Part shown: piece by piece, positions 35,760 through 44,736 of the stretch
Layout of the letters: each line of letters begins with the position of its first letter
Numbering within the stretch: position 1 is the first letter of the stretch
Origin: Streptomyces chromofuscus
GTDB taxonomy: Bacteria > Actinomycetota > Actinomycetes > Streptomycetales > Streptomycetaceae
Direction: 5' to 3'
NCBI RefSeq assembly: GCF_015160875.1
Contig: NZ_CP063374.1
Location: forward strand, 1,240,001-1,304,000
DNA: 64,000 nucleotides
Position numbers and translations under genes: made by a program
The notes under the pieces: generated by a model
The model's database searches: none
Told to the model about the DNA's origin: nothing
Seen by the model: only the letters and a program-made list of their open reading frames with translations

Positions 35760-35794
35760 TCGATCCCCCGGGGCCGGCAGCCCCCGGGGGTCGA
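35760..35794 (+). terminator. GC-rich hairpin downstream of uppP
   Basis: TCGATCCCCCGGGG (35760-35773) pairs with CCCCCGGGGGTCGA (35781-35794) with one bulge or mismatch, seven-base loop, 17 bp after the stop. No U-run, as usual in Streptomyces. Confidence 0.6.
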
Positions 35795-35885
35795 TCCCCG
35801 GGGCCGTCACTCCTTGGCCGGGTCCCTACGGCTGGAGTAGCAGTGCGGTAGCGCAGTGTCAGTGCTTGCGCCTAGGCTTGCCCGC

Positions 35886-36065
35886 ATGTCCCCCGATGTC
35901 ATGACCTCTGGTTCCGTGCGGTCCGCCGCCGAGGTGAACGAGCGGATCCGGGCGCTGTGGCTGCGCGCGGGCGGCTCGCTGTCGGCACGGGAGCGGGCGG
36001 AGTACGAGTTGTTGGTGGTCGAGTGGGCCGCGGCGATCCGCGGCGAGGTCGTCGAGGCGGCCTGA
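35886..36065 (+). CDS. Small alpha-helical protein, unknown function
   Basis: 59 residues: SAAEVNERIRALWLRAGG and ERAEYELLVVEWAAAIRG, predicted helix-turn-helix-like pair of helices, charged and cytosolic. TAGGCT 7 nt before the ATG indicates a leaderless message. The CPT-like kinase gene follows by 26 bp and may be co-transcribed. No family recognised. Confidence 0.65.
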   Translation: MSPDVMTSGSVRSAAEVNERIRALWLRAGGSLSARERAEYELLVVEWAAAIRGEVVEAA

Positions 36066-36091
36066 GGACGGGATCCCGAAGTGCCGGACCG

Positions 36092-36667
36092 ATGTCCATG
36101 AGACATCTCACCGAGGTGCCACCGCGCCGTGGCCTGATCATCTTCCTGAACGGCACGTCCAGTTCGGGCAAGTCGAGCATCGCGACCGAACTGCTGCGCA
36201 TGCTCGACGAGCCGTACTTCCACATGCCCGTCGACGCCTTCCACGCGATGCGGTCCCACGCCCCCGTGCCGCCGCAGGAGCTCGACACCGTCCTGCACCG
36301 CACCTGGCAGGGCTACCACCGCGCGGTCGCGGGCATGGCCGCCGCCGGCAACAACGTCGTCATGGACCACATCCTCAGCGCCGAGTGGCGACTCAGAGAC
36401 TGTCTGTCGCTCTTCGATCCGCGGGACGTGGTCCTCGTCGGCGTGCACTGCCCCCCGGACGAGCTGGAGCGGCGGGAGCGCGAGCGCGGCAACCGGCCGC
36501 CGGGTCTCGCCGCGCGCCAGCTGCGGCAGGTCCACGCGCACGGCGTCTACGACGTCGAGTGCGACACCGGCGTCGCGGATCCCGCCGAATGCGCCCGCCT
36601 GATCAGGGACTTCCTGCCGTCCAGACCCACCCCGACGGCCTTCCAGCGCCTGCGCGACAGCGGCTGA
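36092..36667 (+). CDS. Chloramphenicol phosphotransferase-like P-loop kinase
   Basis: 191 residues, CPT family. Walker A GTSSSGKSSIA at about 21-31; the DAFH segment (MPVDAFHAM, Asp48) matches the catalytic aspartate of CPT. In S. venezuelae CPT phosphorylates chloramphenicol; most relatives have unknown substrates, so no resistance is claimed. Two adjacent ATGs (36092, 36098) are possible. Confidence 0.8.
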   Translation: MSMRHLTEVPPRRGLIIFLNGTSSSGKSSIATELLRMLDEPYFHMPVDAFHAMRSHAPVPPQELDTVLHRTWQGYHRAVAGMAAAGNNVVMDHILSAEWRLRDCLSLFDPRDVVLVGVHCPPDELERRERERGNRPPGLAARQLRQVHAHGVYDVECDTGVADPAECARLIRDFLPSRPTPTAFQRLRDSG

Positions 36668-36757
36668 GCCCGCCCGACGGCGCCCACCGGCCGGCACGTC
36701 CGCGTCCAGGGCGCCTCGGTTCACAGCCCTCTTCGCGGCCGACGGCACCGAACGCCG

Positions 36758-37042
36758 TCATGCGGAAGCCACCACCTCGCCGGCCATGACCTCGGGAGGG
36801 TTGGGCAGCAGTGACGCAAGGTTGTCCCGCACGAAGTCCGCAGCCCTCGAGATCGATTCTTCGACACCGGCCCGGTCCTGGAAGACGCTGGTCGAGACCA
36901 TCACGCCGTCCCCGGCATCGATCCAGTAGTAGGCCACGAAGCCGGACACCCGGCGCATGAGCGGCACGAACCCCTCGTTCACAAGACGTGCCGCCTCGGC
37001 CGGATCGGTCACCCCTTCGTACCGCCGGACTGCTGCATACAT
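36758..37042 (-). CDS. Small dimeric alpha-beta barrel (ABM-like) protein
   Basis: 94 residues: YAAVRRYEGVTDPAEAARLV, then FVPLMRRVSGFVAYYWIDAG, then MVSTSVFQDRAGVEESISRA, a ferredoxin-like alpha+beta layout typical of ABM/YCII-type proteins. Function unknown. ATG 37042 has GGGAG 7 nt upstream. It is convergent with the CPT-like gene. Confidence 0.65.
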   Translation of the reverse strand: MYAAVRRYEGVTDPAEAARLVNEGFVPLMRRVSGFVAYYWIDAGDGVMVSTSVFQDRAGVEESISRAADFVRDNLASLLPNPPEVMAGEVVASA

Positions 37043-37532
37043 GGCGAAGCTCCCTACGGCGTTCTGGATCTGCCCTTCGCCGAGAGGTCGTACCCCTGCG
37101 ACGACTGTCCGGCTCGTGAGGCGTCCGGCCATCACCCGAAGGGCAGCGCCGGGTGATCCGAACGGCGTCCGCCGGCCCGGACGCACGTCCCTGCGCAGGG
37201 TCCGGCAGCCCTCGCAAGTGCCGCGACACCCCGCAGGACGGTCCTCCGCCGCCACGGAGCCACCGAGCAGAGGCGCCCCACAGGTTCGGGCTCGCGCTTG
37301 CAGGTGGCGGGGAAGCGGCCGTCGCGGGCCACCGGTCGCCCGATGCCGGGGGGGTACGCCTGGTGGACGGTGAGCGTGGCATCCGTGTGACGGGCTCGGA
37401 CGCGGCATGCGCTCCGGCTCGCCGGTCCGGTCGTCCACGCCGGACGGCCTCGCGGACGCGGTGGGACCACGACCACCGAATATCACGGCACGCCCTCTTG
37501 GCGCGGCCCGCCCCGTGCCCAACACTGAGCCG
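37043..37532. other. No gene seen
   Basis: 490 bp between divergent small genes. Frames on both strands are open but lack codon periodicity or a recognisable family. A short AACACT at 37521-37526 may be the -10 box of the next gene. Confidence 0.4.
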
Positions 37533-38012
37533 ATGACGCAGCGCGTGGAGCTCGCGACCGTGATGGACCGGCTGGCCGTCGACGGTCTGGTCACCGACTA
37601 CGCCGTGGCGGTGGACGACGGCGACTGGGAGGCGTACCGGCAGCTGTTCACCCCGGACGGGCGGGCGGACTACCGCTCGGCCGGCGGCATCGACGGGGAC
37701 GCCGGGAGGGTCGCCGCGTGGCTGGCCGAGAGCATGCGGGCGTACGCCGTGCGCCAGCACCTCATCGTCAACCGCCGGGTCCGGTTCGGGGTCCTGGAGC
37801 GGGACACCGGGGACACCGCCCAGGTCCAGGCCGACTACGTCAGTCCGATGCGCCTGCGCGGTGACGGCGCGGCGGCGCCCGACGTCGTGTGCGGCGGGCG
37901 GTACGCGTTCGGGCTGCGGCGCACGGACGACGGCTGGCGACTGCGCGAGGTGATCGTGCGGGAGAAGTGGCGGCGTGTGTCCGAGGGCTCCGGGGTACAT
38001 GTGATCAACTGA
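37533..38012 (+). CDS. SnoaL/NTF2-like protein
   Basis: 159 residues, cone-shaped NTF2 fold: LVTDYAVAVDDGDWEAYRQL and YAFGLRRTDDGWRLREVIV. Similar to SnoaL-like or bile-acid-dehydratase-like proteins; may be an enzyme or ligand binder. ATG with AACACT 6 nt upstream. Followed after 66 bp by lnt on the same strand. Confidence 0.78.
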   Translation: MTQRVELATVMDRLAVDGLVTDYAVAVDDGDWEAYRQLFTPDGRADYRSAGGIDGDAGRVAAWLAESMRAYAVRQHLIVNRRVRFGVLERDTGDTAQVQADYVSPMRLRGDGAAAPDVVCGGRYAFGLRRTDDGWRLREVIVREKWRRVSEGSGVHVIN

Positions 38013-38078
38013 GCGGGCACCTCTGTACCGAGATCGCCGGCTGCGCGCACACTGGGATCCACGGTAGGGAGGCGCCGC

Positions 38079-39656
38079 ATGAAGACGCTGGGCCGCTGGC
38101 TCGACTCCCCGTGGCGGCGCTCCGCGGTCGCCGCGGTGGCGGGCGCCCTGCCCATGCTCGCCTTCCCGGCTCCGTCCCTGTGGTGGTTCGCTTACGTCGC
38201 CCTGGTCCCCTGGCTCCTGCTCGTCCGCACCGCGCCGACCGGGCGGCGTGCGCTGTACGACGGCTGGTGGGGCGGCTTCGGCTTCGTACTGGCGGTGCAC
38301 CACTGGCTGTTGCCCAACCTGCACGTGTTCACGTTCGTCCTCGCGGCCCTGCTCGGCGTGCTGTGGGCGCCGTGGGCCTGGCTCGTCCGCCGGTTCCTCG
38401 GCGGAGCGCCCTCGCCGGGCCGGATCGTGGCCGCGTTGCTGGTGCTGCCGTCGGGCTGGCTGACGGTCGAGCTGGTGCGGTCCTGGCAGGGTCTGGGCGG
38501 CCCCTGGGGGATGCTGGGCGCCAGTCAGTGGCAGGTGGAACCGGCGCTCCGGCTGGCCTCGGTGGGCGGGGTGTGGCTGCTGAGCCTGCTGCTGGTGGCC
38601 GTCAACGTCGCGGTCGCCGTGCTCGTCGCGGTGCGCCCCTCGCGCACTCCCGCCCTGGCCGCGCTGCTCGCCACCGTCGTGGCCGCGTCGGCCGCCTGGG
38701 CCTGGGCGCCGCGCCCGCACGTCGGCGGTGAGACCCGGGTGGCCCTCGTGCAGCCCGGTGTCGTCCCCGGCCCCGGGCCCCGGTTCGACCGCGAGGAACA
38801 GCTCACCCGGCAGCTGGCCGGCCAGGCCGTGGACCTGGTCGTCTGGGGTGAGAGCAGCGTCGGCCACGACCTCGGCGACCGGCCCGACCTGGCCCGGCGC
38901 ATCGCGGCGCTGTCCCGGGAGACCGGAGCCCCGGTCCTGGTCAACGTGGACGCCCGCCGCTCGGACCGGCCCGGCATCTACAAGAGCTCCGTGCTCATCG
39001 GCCCGGACGGCCCGACCGGCGACCGGTACGACAAGATGCGGCTGGTCCCGTTCGGCGAGTACGTCCCGTTCCGCTCGCTGCTCGGCTGGGCGACCTCCGT
39101 CGGCGAGGCCGCCGCCGAGGACCGCAGGCGTGGCAGCCGGCAGGTCGTGATGGACGTCGGCGGCGGGCTGCGGGTCGGCCCGATGGTCTGCTTCGAGTCG
39201 GCGTTCCCCGACATGAGCCGCAGCCTGGCGCGCGACGGCGCCGACGTCCTGGTCGCCCAGTCGGCGACCTCGACGTTCCAGCAGAGCTGGGCGCCCGCGC
39301 AGCACGCCTCACTGGCCGCGCTGCGCGCCGCGGAGACCGGCCGCCCGATGGTGCACGCGACCCTGACCGGCGTCTCGGCCGTGTACGGCCCCGAGGGCCG
39401 GCGCATCGGCCCGCCGGTCGGACCGGTCGGAACGGACGCGAGCACCGCGCGTGTGTACGAGGTGCCGCTGGCCGACGGGGTCACGCTCTACGCCCGCCTG
39501 GGCGCCTGGCCGGTGTACCTCGCCGGACTCGTGCTGCTCGCCCTGGGCCTGGCCGAGGGCGGGCGGTCCGTCAGGCGGCCCCGCCGGAGCGCTCCAGAAC
39601 GGCGAGTGCCACCCGCTCGCACAGTTCGTGGGTCGCCAGCGCGTCCCGGGCGCTGA
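38079..39656 (+). CDS. lnt: Apolipoprotein N-acyltransferase
   Basis: 525 residues. About eight transmembrane helices precede a nitrilase domain with the catalytic triad Glu258 (VVWGESSVGHD), Lys319 (YDKMRLVPFGEYVPF) and Cys371 (MVCFESAFPD). It transfers a third acyl chain to lipoprotein N-termini. Streptomyces commonly carry two lnt genes; this position recalls the second (Lnt2). GGGAGG lies 7 nt before the ATG. The last 86 bp overlap the convergent dehydrogenase gene. Confidence 0.92.
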   Translation: MKTLGRWLDSPWRRSAVAAVAGALPMLAFPAPSLWWFAYVALVPWLLLVRTAPTGRRALYDGWWGGFGFVLAVHHWLLPNLHVFTFVLAALLGVLWAPWAWLVRRFLGGAPSPGRIVAALLVLPSGWLTVELVRSWQGLGGPWGMLGASQWQVEPALRLASVGGVWLLSLLLVAVNVAVAVLVAVRPSRTPALAALLATVVAASAAWAWAPRPHVGGETRVALVQPGVVPGPGPRFDREEQLTRQLAGQAVDLVVWGESSVGHDLGDRPDLARRIAALSRETGAPVLVNVDARRSDRPGIYKSSVLIGPDGPTGDRYDKMRLVPFGEYVPFRSLLGWATSVGEAAAEDRRRGSRQVVMDVGGGLRVGPMVCFESAFPDMSRSLARDGADVLVAQSATSTFQQSWAPAQHASLAALRAAETGRPMVHATLTGVSAVYGPEGRRIGPPVGPVGTDASTARVYEVPLADGVTLYARLGAWPVYLAGLVLLALGLAEGGRSVRRPRRSAPERRVPPARTVRGSPARPGR

Positions 39657-40485
39657 GCGGCTTGCCGGCGCGCACGGCGTCGAGGAAGCCCAGCGCCGCC
39701 TGCTCGATGCCCCGCTGCCGGGCGACCGGCACCCAGTCGCCGCGCCGCCGCAGGCTCGGCTGGCCCTTGTGGTCGATCACCTCGGCGAGGTTGATCACCT
39801 GCCGCTTGGTGTCCTGCCCGGAGACCTCGAGGATCTCCTCGGCCGAGCCGCTGAGCCGGTTCATCACCCCGATCGCGGTGAACCCGTCCCCGGCGAGCTG
39901 GAGCACGACGTGGTGCAGCAGTCCGTCCTCGGTGCGGGCGCGCACGGTCACGTCGTCGATCTGGCCCGGCACCAGGAAGCGCAGGGTGTCCACGACGTGG
40001 ATGAAGTCGTCCAGGATCATCGTGCGCGGATCCTCCGGCAGCCCGACCCGGTTCTTCTGCATGAGGATCAGCTCGCGCGGATGCTCGGCGCACTGCGCGT
40101 AGGCGGGCGCGTGCCGCCGGTTGAAGCCGACGGCGAGGCTCACGCCCCGCTCCTCGGCGAGCGCCACCAGCCGCTCGGAGTCGGCGAGTTCGTAGGCCAG
40201 CGGCTTGTCGACGTACGTCGGGACGCCCGCCTCCAGCAGCCGGGTGACGATCTCGGGGTGCACGTCGGTGGGCGCGTGCACGAAGGCGGCGTCGAGGTCC
40301 TGGGCGAGGAGCGCGTCCAGGGTGCTGTGGCGCTGCGTGCGGGGCAGGTGGAGGCTGTCGCCGACGCGGTCCAGCGTGGCGGGCGTGCGGGTCTGCAGGT
40401 GCAGCTCGACCCCGGGCTGAACCCCGAGCACCGGCAGGTACGCCTTCTGCGCGATGTCACCGAGTCCGATGCAGCCGACCTTCAC
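39571..40485 (-). CDS. Gfo/Idh/MocA family oxidoreductase
   Basis: 304 residues. NAD(P) Rossmann loop KVGCIGLGDIAQKAYLPVL begins the protein; VPTYVDKPLAYELADSERL is the conserved EKP-like region (here DKP); GFNRRHAPAY follows. The substrate sugar or cyclitol is unknown. GTG start with GAAGGAG upstream. Its 3' end overlaps lnt by 86 bp in opposite orientation. Confidence 0.88.
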   Translation of the reverse strand: MKVGCIGLGDIAQKAYLPVLGVQPGVELHLQTRTPATLDRVGDSLHLPRTQRHSTLDALLAQDLDAAFVHAPTDVHPEIVTRLLEAGVPTYVDKPLAYELADSERLVALAEERGVSLAVGFNRRHAPAYAQCAEHPRELILMQKNRVGLPEDPRTMILDDFIHVVDTLRFLVPGQIDDVTVRARTEDGLLHHVVLQLAGDGFTAIGVMNRLSGSAEEILEVSGQDTKRQVINLAEVIDHKGQPSLRRRGDWVPVARQRGIEQAALGFLDAVRAGKPLSARDALATHELCERVALAVLERSGGAA

Positions 40486-40495
40486 GGGGGCTCCT

Positions 40496-41725
40496 TCACT
40501 GCTTGCCTGCTGGGGTCCGCTCGGAAGCATACGGGGGCCCCGGCGGCCGCCAGTCGGCGATGCCGTCGAAGCCGCGCAGGAACAACGCGGGTCCGGCCTT
40601 CGACAGGGCGGCGATCACGGCGTCGCGCGTGGCCCTGCCTACGCGGTTGCGCATCATGTTCAGCCGCGCGACCTTCACGGCCTGGCGGGCGATGGCCGTC
40701 GTACGGGGCAGCCGGGCGGCGGTGTACGCGGCGAGGTCGGCGACGACGAGGCTCCCCCCTGTGCCGGCGGAGCCGGGAAGGGTGAGCGCGAGGACGACGG
40801 CGTCCTCGACGGCCTGGTTGCCGCCCTGGCCGAGGGTCGGCGCCATCGCGTGGGCGGCGTCGCCGACGAGCGCCACCCGGCCGCGGTGGTACGCGGGCAG
40901 CGGCTCGGCGATGTGGTGCACGTCGTGGCGCAGCACGTCCTCGGGGCGGGCGGCGGCGAGCACGGCGGGGATCGGGGCGTGCCAGTCGCCGAACAGCCGT
41001 ACCAGCTCGGCCTTCTCGTCGTCCCGGGCGTGCTGCCCGGCGGGCGTGACGGCGGCCGCGTACGCGTAGACACGGCCGTCCTTGAGCGGGTGCGTGCCCC
41101 AGATCCGGCCCCGCCCCCAGGTCTCGTGCGAGGCGAACGGCACGCCGGGCACGGGGACGACGACCCGCCAGGTGGTGAATCCGGCGTACTCGGGCCCCGG
41201 ATGGTCCGGGAACAGGGTGCGGCGTACGGCGGAGTTGACGCCGTCGGCGGCCACCACCAGGTCGGCCTCCCACCCGCCGCCGGGCGTGGTGACCCGGGCC
41301 GGGCGGTCGGCGTCTCCGGGGTCGGCGAGGGTCGCGGCGGCGGACGTACGGACGCAGCCCTCGGGAAGGCGCGCGGCGAGGGCCTCGACGAGGGTGGCGC
41401 GGTGCAGCAGGACCAGGGGGCCGCCGAAGCGCTCGGCCGCGGCAGTGGCACTGGTCCGGGACAGCCAGCGTCCGCCCGGGGTGCGCAGCCCTCCGTCGCC
41501 CTGCCAGGCCGCCAGGGCGCGGATGTCGTCGCCGAGGCCGACGACGTCCAGGGCGCGCAGGGAGTTGGGGGCGAGGGAGATGGCGGCGCCGACCGGGGCC
41601 AGGGAGTGGGCGCGTTCCAGGACGGTGACCTGCCAGCCACTCTGGTGCAGGGCGACGGCGGCGGTCAGGCCACCGATGCCACCGCCGATGACGACGGCTC
41701 GGAGCGGGGTGGGTGACGGTGCCAT
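40496..41725 (-). CDS. FAD-dependent monooxygenase (salicylate/3-hydroxybenzoate hydroxylase-like)
   Basis: 409 residues. FAD loop VVIGGGIGGLTAAVALHQSG at the N-terminus, DG motif VVAADGVNSAVRR, and ALVGDAAHAMAPTLGQGGNQ near the C-terminus. Class A hydroxylase; the aromatic substrate is unknown. Divergent from a TetR regulator with a double operator between them. The dehydrogenase gene follows by 10 bp and may be co-transcribed. Confidence 0.88.
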   Translation of the reverse strand: MAPSPTPLRAVVIGGGIGGLTAAVALHQSGWQVTVLERAHSLAPVGAAISLAPNSLRALDVVGLGDDIRALAAWQGDGGLRTPGGRWLSRTSATAAAERFGGPLVLLHRATLVEALAARLPEGCVRTSAAATLADPGDADRPARVTTPGGGWEADLVVAADGVNSAVRRTLFPDHPGPEYAGFTTWRVVVPVPGVPFASHETWGRGRIWGTHPLKDGRVYAYAAAVTPAGQHARDDEKAELVRLFGDWHAPIPAVLAAARPEDVLRHDVHHIAEPLPAYHRGRVALVGDAAHAMAPTLGQGGNQAVEDAVVLALTLPGSAGTGGSLVVADLAAYTAARLPRTTAIARQAVKVARLNMMRNRVGRATRDAVIAALSKAGPALFLRGFDGIADWRPPGPPYASERTPAGKQ

Positions 41726-41748
41726 GGGATCCCCTCGTCCTCTCGCTT

Positions 41749-41808
41749 CACTACATCCGTAGTGCCTCTGCGTCGACAGTACTACGGATGTAGTGAGGCG
41801 GGTAGGTT
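41749..41808. promoter_or_regulatory. Double TetR operator and leaderless tetR promoter
   Basis: ACTACATCCGTAGT (41750-41763) and ACTACGGATGTAGT (41781-41794) are reverse complements of each other, and each is itself an ACTAC-N4-GTAGT dyad; centres are 31 bp apart. TAGGTT (41803-41808) is 7 nt before the tetR ATG. Confidence 0.72.
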
Positions 41809-41815
41809 GGGCGGC

Positions 41816-42436
41816 ATGTCCGTACGCACCACGGGCGCCTCCCGCGCCGACCTCGTCGCCGACACCGCCCTCGCCCTGCTCGCGGAGCGCGGGATGCGCG
41901 GGCTGACCCACCGGGCGGTGGACGAGGCGGCCGGACTCCCCCAGGGCTCCACCTCGAACGTGGCCCGCACCCGCCAGGCGCTGCTGGAACTCGCCGTGCG
42001 CCGGCACGCCGAGCGGGAGGCCCGGGTCCTCGCCCTGCACGAAATGCCGGACCCGAGCGGCGGGCTCGACTCCCTGGTCGACGGCCTCGCCCTGGCGGTG
42101 CACCGCTCCCTCACCCGCAACCGCGAACTGGTCGTCGCCCGCTACGAGCTCGCCCTGGAGGCCACCCGGCGCCCCGCGCTGCGCGCGTTCTACGACGCCA
42201 CCGGCGCCCGCTTCCGCGACCAGCTCACCGGCCTGGTGACGGCGCTGGGCTCCACCGACCCGGCGCGGCATGTGCTGATGCTGGTCGCCTGGGCGGACGG
42301 GCTGATGTTCAGCTGCGTGGCCGGGTCCTTCAACGCGGAGGTGCCGAGCCTGGACGAGGTGCGGGCGGGGCTGCGGGAGCTGCTCGGCGGGATGTTCGGC
42401 GACAGGGCGCTCGACGGGGCGCCGGGGCGCTCGTAG
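41816..42436 (+). CDS. TetR family transcriptional repressor
   Basis: 206 residues. N-terminal HTH (LVADTALALLAERGMRGLTH, then RAVDEAAGLPQGSTSNVART) and a ligand domain with LMLVAWADGLMFSCVAGSF. The QGSTSN recognition helix fits the TetR_C_31-like group. It probably represses itself and the divergent monooxygenase through the ACTAC-N4-GTAGT sites. Confidence 0.9.
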   Translation: MSVRTTGASRADLVADTALALLAERGMRGLTHRAVDEAAGLPQGSTSNVARTRQALLELAVRRHAEREARVLALHEMPDPSGGLDSLVDGLALAVHRSLTRNRELVVARYELALEATRRPALRAFYDATGARFRDQLTGLVTALGSTDPARHVLMLVAWADGLMFSCVAGSFNAEVPSLDEVRAGLRELLGGMFGDRALDGAPGRS

Positions 42437-42477
42437 GGCTCCTGGTGGATTCGTCGGCGCCGCGTGAGGATGTGCTC

Positions 42478-42990
42478 ATGACGACACAGCGCAGCGAGCC
42501 CGCCCGGAACGCGGACGAACGGACCATGCTGGAGGGCTGGTTGGAGTATCACCGGCAGACCCTGGCGTGGAAGTGCGAGGGGCTGAGCGACGCGCAACTG
42601 CGGAGCACGGCCGTGGAGCCGTCCGAGCTGTCCCTGATGGGCCTCGTGCGGCACATGGCGGAGGTGGAACGGGGCTGGTTCCGCAAGGTGCTGGTGGGGG
42701 ACGCCCCGGGGCCGATCTACTACACCGAGGAGGACCGCGACGGCGAGTTCCACCTCACCGACGCCGACACCTGGGCGGAGGCGTACGCCACCTGGCAGGC
42801 GGAGATCGTGATCGCCCGGCGCAACGCGGCCGGCTTCGCACTGGACGACCTCTCCAGGGGCCGAGGCCGCTCCACCGACGAGCCGTTCAGCCTGCGCTGG
42901 ATCTACACCCACATGATCGAGGAGTACGCCCGTCACAACGGACACGCGGATCTCCTCCGCGAGCGCATCGACGGCATGACGGGCGACTAG
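42478..42990 (+). CDS. DinB family protein (DUF664)
   Basis: 170 residues, four-helix DinB bundle. Conserved metal His positions appear in LVRHMAEVERGWF and THMIEEYARHNGHADLLRE. Actinomycete members include mycothiol-dependent enzymes, but most have no known substrate. ATG 42478 follows GTGAGGA; a GTG at 42445 would add 11 residues. Confidence 0.85.
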   Translation: MTTQRSEPARNADERTMLEGWLEYHRQTLAWKCEGLSDAQLRSTAVEPSELSLMGLVRHMAEVERGWFRKVLVGDAPGPIYYTEEDRDGEFHLTDADTWAEAYATWQAEIVIARRNAAGFALDDLSRGRGRSTDEPFSLRWIYTHMIEEYARHNGHADLLRERIDGMTGD

Positions 42991-43048
42991 GGCCGCGGCA
43001 GGCGACGTTTGCCGGCAAGGAGCGCCGTCCGGTGCGTGCTCTGGGGGT

Positions 43049-43069
43049 CCCCCGGCCGGAGGCCGGGGG
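43049..43069 (+). terminator. Perfect 9-bp GC hairpin
   Basis: CCCCCGGCC (43049-43057), loop GGA, GGCCGGGGG (43061-43069), 58 bp after the dinB stop. Similar elements occur often between Streptomyces genes. Confidence 0.7.
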
Positions 43070-43404
43070 AGTGCCGGCCGGAAGCCCTCTCCTGGATCCT
43101 GTCGTTGGGATCAGGTCGCAGGGAGTCGCCGGTGCTGATCGGTGCCGGTGAGCGGGGTCTGGTGCGTGCAGACGCACATGCCGGACCCCGCGTCTGCGGC
43201 GTGATCCAAACGACAGGCCCTGCGTCTCCGCCGCGCCCGGCACCATCCACCGGAACGGGCGCAGACGTCCGATTCGCCGGACGGGACGCGGACGTCAGCT
43301 CGGCGGGGCGCGCGCCCTCCCTGCGGGGGCGTACTTCACCCATCCGGAGCAAACTCCGCTCCTCCACCGGGTCATGCGGGGCCCCAGCCACCAGAGTTGC
43401 GCGG
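43070..43404. other. No gene seen
   Basis: 335 bp between the hairpin and the lipoprotein GTG. Open frames are present but without recognisable content. Confidence 0.4.
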
Positions 43405-43872
43405 GTGCATCGAACGACGACGACCGCGACGCTGCTCGTCACCGTGGCCCTCTCGGCCGTGTCCGGCTGTACGACCGTCCAGCAAGGCCCCACCGCCGTG
43501 CCGCCGACGTCGGCACCGAGCCCGGAGGGCGACAGCGAGCCGCAGATCGTGCAGGCCCCGGCCCGGGAGGCCCTGGAGATGATCGGCCCGTCCCGCCGGC
43601 CCGATCCGGCCACGCCGGAACCACGCCGCCCGACCGCGCAGGTTCCCTCACCGGCCCGGCACGCCCCGTCGCCGCGCACGCACTCCCGCCCGCCCTCCGA
43701 CCCACCGCGCCCCGAACCCCGCCGCCCGCGCCGGCCACCGCCCGCCGACGTCCCGGACGTCACCGCCCCGGTCCGCGAGGACACCGACGTGTGCGCCCTC
43801 GGCAGCAAGTACGGCGGCTGGCGCCCGGACAGCCCGGAGGCGGTGATCTGCGAGCAGACGTACGGGCGGTGA
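43405..43872 (+). CDS. Small secreted lipoprotein, Pro-rich
   Basis: 155 residues. Signal peptide (TTTTATLLVTVALSAVSGC) with lipobox V-S-G-C, then a long Pro/Arg/Ser-rich linker and a C-terminal motif DVCALGSKYGGWRPDSPEA followed by ICEQTYGR. Two Cys near the end could form a disulfide. Function unknown. The start is the GTG in GGGTGCATCG. Confidence 0.62.
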   Translation: MHRTTTTATLLVTVALSAVSGCTTVQQGPTAVPPTSAPSPEGDSEPQIVQAPAREALEMIGPSRRPDPATPEPRRPTAQVPSPARHAPSPRTHSRPPSDPPRPEPRRPRRPPPADVPDVTAPVREDTDVCALGSKYGGWRPDSPEAVICEQTYGR

Positions 43873-44099
43873 AGGCACCCCGGCCGCCCGTCTGGACGAC
43901 GAGGGTGGGACGCCGGTGCACGGCGCCCGGCACCTCCTCGGCGAGGACGCCTCTCCGGCCGGCACCCGGCACGCTCACCGCGCCACCCAACCCCAGGGAC
44001 CCCCGGCGCGGCACACGACCGGCACGCCCCTCACAGCCGCCGCCCGCCACCTCTTGCGGCCACCTGGCGCACCTCACGCCCGCCCGCCACCTTCGACCT

Positions 44100-44621
44100 T
44101 CACGGCCGCTGCCGAGGCGGCCGCCACCCTCCCCCGCCCGGCGAACCCCCTTCCCCGAGCCGTAGCTCCAGCCGTCCGATGGCCGCCCGCACCCCCTCCC
44201 CGTACGGGTCGTCGGCCAGGGTGTCCGCCGCCCCGCGGGCCCGCCGCAGATGCGTGCGCGCGGCGTCCGAGCGCCCGAGCTTGACGTAGTCCGCGGCGAG
44301 GTTGAGGTGCAGGGAGGGATACAGGGCACGGACCGCCAACGCGCCTTCGTGGGCGGCGAGCCGGTCGTCGGTCAGTTCCTCCGCCGCGCCCAACGCCCTC
44401 AGATCCCACGCCAGTTCGTCGCCGGGGTCGTCCTGGGTGTCGGCCATGTAGTGGGCCAGCGTGCAGCGGTGCAGCGGGTCGCCGTCCTCGCCGATCTCCG
44501 CCCAGATCTGGAGGAACCGGTGCCGGGCCTCCTCCCTGTCCCCCGCGTGGTGCAGCATGACGACCTGCCCGATCCGCGTCATCACGGCGTCCGGCGCCGC
44601 CTGCTCCTGTCGCTCCGACAC
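44100..44621 (-). CDS. TPR-like helical protein
   Basis: 173 residues: VMTRIGQVVMLHHAGDREEA, RCTLAHYMADTQDDPGDELA, LNLAADYVKLGRSDAARTHL, tetratricopeptide-like helical pairs. Probably a scaffold or regulator. GGAGGG lies upstream of the start codon. The C-terminus is Gly/Pro-rich. Nothing recognised in the 227 bp downstream. Confidence 0.7.
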   Translation of the reverse strand: MSERQEQAAPDAVMTRIGQVVMLHHAGDREEARHRFLQIWAEIGEDGDPLHRCTLAHYMADTQDDPGDELAWDLRALGAAEELTDDRLAAHEGALAVRALYPSLHLNLAADYVKLGRSDAARTHLRRARGAADTLADDPYGEGVRAAIGRLELRLGEGGSPGGGGWRPPRQRP

Positions 44622-44736
44622 CGCACCCTCCGTGCACTCACCGACGTCCGTCGGTCCCGACGCTAACGGCCACCAGCGGCATTCCCCGCGAGGCGGGGCC
44701 GACCCGTGACGTCGGCCCGCCCGCGGGCGGCGCAGG

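Noticed and set aside
36092..36667. Chloramphenicol resistance gene
   Set aside because: It is a CPT-family member, but most such proteins have unknown substrates and no chloramphenicol cluster is near.
36603..39305. A 900-codon open frame on the minus strand
   Set aside because: Low-complexity Arg/Pro/Gly translation antisense to lnt and other motif-bearing genes.
43009..43400. Coding frame in front of the lipoprotein
   Set aside because: The frame is open but lacks recognisable content; a lipobox-type signal starts clearly at 43405.
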